DNA from: Ramlibacter agri | GTDB lineage: Bacteria > Pseudomonadota > Gammaproteobacteria > Burkholderiales > Burkholderiaceae_C | Assembly: GCF_012927085.1 (NCBI RefSeq) | Contig: NZ_JABBFX010000001.1 | Location: 3,286,001-3,350,000 of the forward strand | Reading direction: 5' to 3' | Length of the DNA stretch: 64,000 nt | In this document: in pieces, positions 59,618 through 64,000 of the stretch | Layout: every line of letters starts with the position of its first letter | Position numbering within the stretch: the stretch's first letter is position 1 | The notes under the pieces: generated by a model | Database searches by the model: none | What the model saw: the letters and a program-made list of their open reading frames with translations, nothing else | What the model was told of the DNA's origin: nothing | Program-made: the position numbers and the translations under genes

Positions 59618-61056
59618 CCGCCCGTTGCGTGATGGTGCTGGGCACCACCAGCGGCGCCGGCAAGAGCTGGCTGACGACGGCTTTGTGCCGCTGGTATGCG
59701 CGCCAGGGCCTGAAGGTGGCGCCGTTCAAGGCGCAGAACATGTCCAACAACGCGCGCGTCGTGGCCGGCGGGGAGATCGGCAGCGCGCAGTACTTCCAGG
59801 CGCTGGCCGCGCGGGCCGAGCCGGACGTGCGCATGAACCCGCTGCTGCTGAAGCCCGAGCGCGACACCCATAGCCAGGTCATCCTGCTGGGGCAGGTCGA
59901 CGATGCGCTTGCGAACGAGCCCTGGCGGGGCCGCAGCGAGAAGGTGTGGCCGCAGATCGCGCAGTCGCTGGATGCGTTGCGGGCAGAGAACGACGTCGTC
60001 GTCATCGAAGGCGCCGGTTCGCCGGCGGAAATCAACCTGAAGTCCAGCGACATCGTCAACATGCGCGTGGCGCTGCATGCCGATGCCGCCTGCCTGCTGG
60101 TCACCGACATCGACCGCGGCGGCGCCTTCGCCCACCTGTACGGCACCTGGGCGCTGCTGGACGAAGCGGAGCGGCGCCTGCTGCGCGGCTTCGTGCTGAA
60201 CAAGTTCCGCGGCGACGCGGCGCTGCTCGCGCCGGGCCCGCAGCAACTGGAGCGCCTGACCGGCGTGCCCACCGTGGCCACATTGCCCATGTGGTGGCAG
60301 CACGGCCTGCCGGAAGAGGACGGCGTGTTCGACGATCGCAGCGTCGTGGCCGGCGCGGTCACGCGCACGGTCGCCGTCGTCGCCTATCCGCGCCTGAGCA
60401 ACCTCGACGAATTCCAGCCGCTGAAGAACGTGCCCGGCCTGCGCCTGCTGTGGGCGCGCAGCCCGGCGGACGTGGCCGGCGCCGACTGGATCGTGCTGCC
60501 CGGCTCCAAGCACACGAGTTCCGACCTGCAGTGGCTGCGCACACAAGGCCTGGACCGCGCCATCGCGCGCCACGCCGAAGCCGGCCGCGCCGTGCTGGGC
60601 GTGTGCGGCGGCCTGCAGATGCTGGGCGAGGCGCTGATCGACCCGTACGCCATCGACGGCAACGGGCCGGGCCTGGGGCTGCTGCCGCTGGTCACGCAGT
60701 TCGAGCCGGCCAAGACGGTGCGGCGCACGCAGGCGAGCTTCGGCGCGATGCACGGGCCGTGGACGGCGCTTTCGGGCGTGGAAGCGTCCGGCTACGAGAT
60801 CCACCACGGCAGGACGGTGCAGCACGCCGGCATGGCGGCGGCGCACACGGTGCTGCCCGGCGGCCTGGGCTGGCAGAACGCGCAAGGCAACGTGCTGGGC
60901 GTGTACCTGCACGGCCTGTTCGAAGACCCGGCCGTGCTGCACGCGCTGTTCGGCGCGGCGGCGCCGACGCTGGACAGCGTGTTCGACGGCCTGGCCGATT
61001 TCATAGAGCGGGAGTTCCCCGCGGCTTACCTGGGCGGGCTGATCGCCTGCAACTGA
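59614..61056 (+). CDS. cobQ: Cobyric acid synthase
   Basis: A 480-residue glutamine amidotransferase. The N-terminal ATPase part has VLGTTSGAGKSWLTTALCRW, VAPFKAQNMSNNARVVAGGE and VIEGAGSPAEINL. The C-terminal GATase part has GVCGGLQMLG with the nucleophile Cys331 and histidine near 433 in GVYLHGLFED. It amidates four side chains of adenosylcobyrinic acid diamide. Its presence means corrin amidation can occur here even though ring synthesis genes are not in the window. Confidence 0.95.
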   Translation: MTARCVMVLGTTSGAGKSWLTTALCRWYARQGLKVAPFKAQNMSNNARVVAGGEIGSAQYFQALAARAEPDVRMNPLLLKPERDTHSQVILLGQVDDALANEPWRGRSEKVWPQIAQSLDALRAENDVVVIEGAGSPAEINLKSSDIVNMRVALHADAACLLVTDIDRGGAFAHLYGTWALLDEAERRLLRGFVLNKFRGDAALLAPGPQQLERLTGVPTVATLPMWWQHGLPEEDGVFDDRSVVAGAVTRTVAVVAYPRLSNLDEFQPLKNVPGLRLLWARSPADVAGADWIVLPGSKHTSSDLQWLRTQGLDRAIARHAEAGRAVLGVCGGLQMLGEALIDPYAIDGNGPGLGLLPLVTQFEPAKTVRRTQASFGAMHGPWTALSGVEASGYEIHHGRTVQHAGMAAAHTVLPGGLGWQNAQGNVLGVYLHGLFEDPAVLHALFGAAAPTLDSVFDGLADFIEREFPAAYLGGLIACN

Positions 61057-62106
61057 ATGCAGATCCAACACATCGAAGACCTCCACGACCCCGTGCTGGC
61101 GCAAAGCCTGCAGCACAAGATCGACCGCAAGACCAAGCCGCTGGGCGCGCTGGGCCGGCTGGAAACGCTGGCCTTGCAACTCGGGCTGATCCTGGGCAGC
61201 GAGACGCCGCAACTGCGCGAGCCGCAGCTGCTGGTGTGCGCCGGCGACCATGGCCTGGCCGCCCGCGGCGTGTCGGCCTATCCGAGCGACGTCACCTGGC
61301 AGATGGTGGAGAACTTCCTGGCTGGCGGCGCGGCCGTGAGCGTGCTGGCCCGCCAGCATGGCCTGGCACTGACGGTGGTCGATTGCGGCGTGCGGCATGA
61401 CTTCGCGCCGCGGCCCGGCCTGGCCATCCGCAAGATCGGCCCCGGCACCGCCGACAGTGCAGAAGGCCCGGCGATGACCGCGGCGCAGTGCGAGCAGGCC
61501 ATCGCCAACGGCCGCGAGCTGGTGGCCGGGCTGCCGGGCAACGCGGTGCTGCTGGGCGAGATGGGCATCGGCAATACCTCGGCCGCTTCCTTGCTGCTGG
61601 CGGCGTTGACCGGCACGCCGATTGCGGATTGCGTCGGTGCCGGCACCGGCCTGGACGAAGCGGGCATCGCCCGCAAGCGCGCCGTGCTGGAGCAGGTGCT
61701 GGCCAGGCACGCCGGTGCGCGCGAGCCGCTGCAGGCGCTGGCGGCCTTCGGCGGCTTCGAGATCGCGACCCTGGTGGGCGCGGTGCTGCAGGCCGCGCGC
61801 GAGCGGCGCGTGATCGTCGTCGACGGCTTCATTTCCAGCGCCGCGGTGCTGGTGGCGAAGAAGCTGCAGCCGCACGTGACGCAGCGCTGCGTGTTCTCGC
61901 ACCGGTCGGACGAATTCGGCCACCAGCTGATGCTGCGCCACCTGGGCCCGGATGCCGCGACGCCGGCGCGCGCGCTGCTGGACCTGGGCTTGCGCCTGGG
62001 CGAGGGCTCGGGCGCGGCGCTGGCCTGGCCGCTGCTGCAATCGGCCTGCGCCATCCTCGCCGAGATGGCCAGCTTCGAATCGGCCGGCGTTTCGGACAAG
62101 GCCTGA
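61057..62106 (+). CDS. cobT: Nicotinate-nucleotide-dimethylbenzimidazole phosphoribosyltransferase
   Basis: A 349-residue enzyme of the CobT family: [79 protein letters not shown] and the late [19 protein letters not shown] with the catalytic glutamate near the end. It activates the lower-ligand base to alpha-ribazole phosphate. It starts immediately after the cobQ stop and is one base from cobS. Confidence 0.95.
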   Translation: MQIQHIEDLHDPVLAQSLQHKIDRKTKPLGALGRLETLALQLGLILGSETPQLREPQLLVCAGDHGLAARGVSAYPSDVTWQMVENFLAGGAAVSVLARQHGLALTVVDCGVRHDFAPRPGLAIRKIGPGTADSAEGPAMTAAQCEQAIANGRELVAGLPGNAVLLGEMGIGNTSAASLLLAALTGTPIADCVGAGTGLDEAGIARKRAVLEQVLARHAGAREPLQALAAFGGFEIATLVGAVLQAARERRVIVVDGFISSAAVLVAKKLQPHVTQRCVFSHRSDEFGHQLMLRHLGPDAATPARALLDLGLRLGEGSGAALAWPLLQSACAILAEMASFESAGVSDKA

Positions 62107-62107
62107 C

Positions 62108-62905
62108 ATGATGTGGCTGCGGCACTGGCTGCTGGCGCTGCAGTTCTTCACCCGGGTGCCGGTGACGGGCCGGCTCGCCGGCTGGGTGGGCTACAGCCCC
62201 GCCATGCTGCGAGCGAGTGCCGCGCATTTCCCCGGCATCGGCCTGCTGGTGGGCGCGCTGGCGGCGCTGGTGGCCGGCGGGCTGCTCGTGCTGCTGCCGC
62301 CCAATCCGTATGCGCCGTTGGTGGCGGCGGCGTTTTCCACCATCGCCACCTTGCTCTTCACCGGCGCCTTGCACGAGGACGGCCTGGGCGACGTCGCCGA
62401 CGGCCTGGGCGGTTCGCCGGACCGCCAGCGCGCGCTGGAGATCATGAAGGACTCGCGCATCGGCAGCTTCGGCGCGCTGGCGCTGGTGCTCGCGATCGCG
62501 ACCAAGCTGGCCTTGCTGGCGCTGCTGGGCGCGCACGACGTGCGCGCACTGTGCACCGGCCTGGTGCTGGCGCACGTGCTGTCGCGTGCCTGGCCGCTGT
62601 TGCTGATCCGCTGCTTGCCGCACGTGGGCGACGCGGGCGGCAGCAAATCCAAGCCGCTGGCCGATGCGATCAGTGGCCGGGCCCTGGCCGCCGGCGCGGC
62701 GTGGACGGCGCTGGTCGTGGCCGCGGTCGCGGGACTGCAGGGGCCGCTGTTCGTCGTCGCGCCGCTGCTGGCTTCGGCGCTGGCCTTTGCCTGGGTGCTG
62801 CGCCTGTTCCGGCGGCGGCTGCAGGGTTTCACCGGCGATTGCCTGGGCACGACGCAGCAAGTGTGCGAGATTGCCTGCTACCTGGGCCTCGCCTTCCTCC
62901 CATGA
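62108..62905 (+). CDS. cobS: Cobalamin synthase (adenosylcobinamide-GDP ribazoletransferase)
   Basis: A 265-residue membrane protein with about six helices. LQFFTRVPV and GALHEDGLGDVADGLGGS, then ALEIMKDSRIGSFGALALVL, are CobS signatures. It joins alpha-ribazole to adenosylcobinamide-GDP at the inner membrane. Two ATGs are adjacent; the first is used. The stop overlaps cobC by ATGA. Confidence 0.94.
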   Translation: MMWLRHWLLALQFFTRVPVTGRLAGWVGYSPAMLRASAAHFPGIGLLVGALAALVAGGLLVLLPPNPYAPLVAAAFSTIATLLFTGALHEDGLGDVADGLGGSPDRQRALEIMKDSRIGSFGALALVLAIATKLALLALLGAHDVRALCTGLVLAHVLSRAWPLLLIRCLPHVGDAGGSKSKPLADAISGRALAAGAAWTALVVAAVAGLQGPLFVVAPLLASALAFAWVLRLFRRRLQGFTGDCLGTTQQVCEIACYLGLAFLP

Positions 62906-63444
62906 AACTCTGGCTGGTGCGCCACGCGCGGCCGCTGCTGGCGCCGGGGCTGTGCTATGGCGTGACGGATGTCGACGCCGATGCGGACGCAACGGCGTTC
63001 GCTGCGTCGGTGTTGGCTGCGCAATTGCCGCCGCACGTCGCCGTCGCGTGTTCGCCGCTGCGGCGTTGCCTGCAGCTGGCCGAGGCGCTGCAGGCCTTGC
63101 GGCCGGGCCTGGAGTTCCGCGTCGAGTCCCGCTTGGCGGAAATGGATTTCGGCTTGTTCGAAGGCGAGCGCTGGGATGCCATCGCGCGCGCCGAGTACGC
63201 GCGCTGGGAAGCGGACTTCGCCGGCTACCGTTTCGGCGGCCGCGAAAGCGTTGGTGAATTCATGGCGCGCGTCGGCGCCGCGCTGGCCGACGCACGCGGC
63301 GGCGGCGACGTGCTGTGGATCACCCACGCCGGCGTGGCCCGCGCAGTGCGGCTGCTGGCCACCGGTGTCACCGCGCCGCTGCAAGCCGCCGACTGGCCGC
63401 GCGAGGGGCTGGCTTTCGGAGAGTTGCAGTGCTTTCCGATGTGA
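62902..63444 (+). CDS. cobC: Alpha-ribazole phosphatase-like histidine phosphatase
   Basis: A 180-residue histidine-phosphatase. The catalytic motif is LWLVRHARPLL (RHA instead of the usual RHG), AVACSPLRRCLQLAEALQAL follows, EMDFGLFEGERWDAI is typical of CobC, and ITHAGVARA holds the second histidine. It removes phosphate from alpha-ribazole phosphate or adenosylcobalamin phosphate. It is the last gene of the operon. Confidence 0.9.
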   Translation: MKLWLVRHARPLLAPGLCYGVTDVDADADATAFAASVLAAQLPPHVAVACSPLRRCLQLAEALQALRPGLEFRVESRLAEMDFGLFEGERWDAIARAEYARWEADFAGYRFGGRESVGEFMARVGAALADARGGGDVLWITHAGVARAVRLLATGVTAPLQAADWPREGLAFGELQCFPM

Positions 63445-63468
63445 TGTTCGCGTCGCATGGTGCCACGC

Positions 63469-63492
63469 GCTTCGACGATCGAACGTCGAAGC
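63469..63492 (+). terminator. Possible terminator after the cobalamin operon
   Basis: GCTTCGACG, loop ATCGAA, CGTCGAAGC: a perfect 9-bp stem with only TTT after it. It lies 25 bp after the cobC stop, where the long operon should end. The short U-tract makes it weak or dependent on other factors. Confidence 0.5.
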
Positions 63493-63611
63493 TTTGGCAC
63501 AAAGGTTTCTCAGGGTAAACGCCAGCGCTCGTGTTTGCCGGAAGCAGCGTGCACGGACTATGCTTGCGCAGCCGCGGCACCCCGGCCGCAGCACTGTCTT
63601 GGGGGCATGTC

Positions 63612-64000
63612 ATGTACAAGAAGATCCTGGTGGCCTATGACGGCTCCGATGCCGGCCAGAAGGCCCTGCTGGAATGCAGGGAGCTGGCCAACTGGAGCCA
63701 TGCCGAGCTCTGCCTCGTCGCCGTGATGCCCTCAGCCATGAGCTTCGTCGGCCTGGAAGGCGGCGTCTACGACGTCGAACTCGAAGAGCGCGAGAAGAAG
63801 AAGTACCAGGGCGTGCTCGACGACGGCCTGCACCGCATGGCCGACGCCGGCTGGACGGCCAAGGGCGAAGTGGTCACCGGTGAAGCCGTCGAGGAGATCA
63901 CCAAGTACGCCAGGAAATGCGGCGCCGACCTCGTCATCGTCGGCCACAAGCACCTGGACAGCTGGGCCGCCCGCTGGTGGCGCGGCTCCATTTCCGGGGC
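63612..64000 (+). CDS. Universal stress protein (UspA family), cut by the window end
   Basis: The first 129 residues are present. The start MYKKILVAYDGSDAGQKALL is the usual USP opening, and CGADLVIVGHKH with the beginning of the GxxG-9x-GS/T loop (WWRGSISG) indicates the ATP-binding type. Such proteins are cytoplasmic stress factors of uncertain role. It is a separate unit, 167 bp after cobC. The C-terminal part lies beyond position 64000. Confidence 0.9.
   Translation, partial: MYKKILVAYDGSDAGQKALLECRELANWSHAELCLVAVMPSAMSFVGLEGGVYDVELEEREKKKYQGVLDDGLHRMADAGWTAKGEVVTGEAVEEITKYARKCGADLVIVGHKHLDSWAARWWRGSISG

Noticed and set aside
1..64000. CRISPR arrays, insertion sequences, prophage or integrase genes, tRNA or rRNA genes.
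   Set aside because: None of the repeats, transposase motifs or RNA signatures were seen on reading either strand.

Overview
The window is very GC-rich and densely coding on both strands. Several features suggest a free-living betaproteobacterium of the Burkholderiales, probably Comamonadaceae: orphan Bug/TctC receptors, a DUF4148 protein, a 6S RNA candidate beside zapA, chemoreceptor style and gene order. This assignment is inference; no rRNA marker is present. No tRNA, rRNA, CRISPR array, insertion sequence or prophage was recognised.

Layout. 1-8.1 kb: a GntR regulator with a fused FAD/Fe-S 2-hydroxyacid dehydrogenase, divergent from an operon of a class V aminotransferase, a Bug receptor, a CoA-transferase and an enoyl-CoA hydratase. 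Two copies of TTGTATGCAA lie between them. 8.1-27.7 kb: mixed housekeeping and accessory genes: quinone oxidoreductase, MYG1, BKACE and TauD enzymes, a chemoreceptor, a hybrid kinase with its response regulator, a GH13 enzyme, a CLC transporter, an amino-acid permease, and a small ArsR/P450-like/ABM cluster.

27.7-42.5 kb is an oxalate-utilisation island. One minus-strand operon carries oxc, frc, an ADP-forming acyl-CoA ligase, a shortened NuoE/NuoF-like protein and a two-gene molybdenum hydroxylase. A Crp/Fnr-type regulator is divergent from oxc. A second minus-strand operon carries tctCBA, a cytidylate-kinase-like/BON fusion and an OxlT-type carrier. The same 17-bp sequence (TCTTGACCGCAGTCAAG) precedes both operons, so the local regulator probably controls uptake, activation, decarboxylation and efflux together.

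42.6-48.7 kb: two related small proteins of unknown family, a LysR regulator, PanE-like and FAH-family enzymes, a formyltransferase without a normal start codon, a TSUP exporter, a probable 6S RNA with terminator, zapA and a ZapB-like coiled coil.

48.7-63.5 kb is a cobalamin locus: two cobalamin riboswitches, each before a TonB-dependent receptor. The second leads a gapless operon for corrinoid uptake (btuB, two BtuF-like proteins, btuC, btuD) and late assembly or salvage (cobU, cobO, cbiB, cobD, cobQ, cobT, cobS, cobC). No corrin-ring synthesis genes lie here. The window ends inside a universal stress protein gene.
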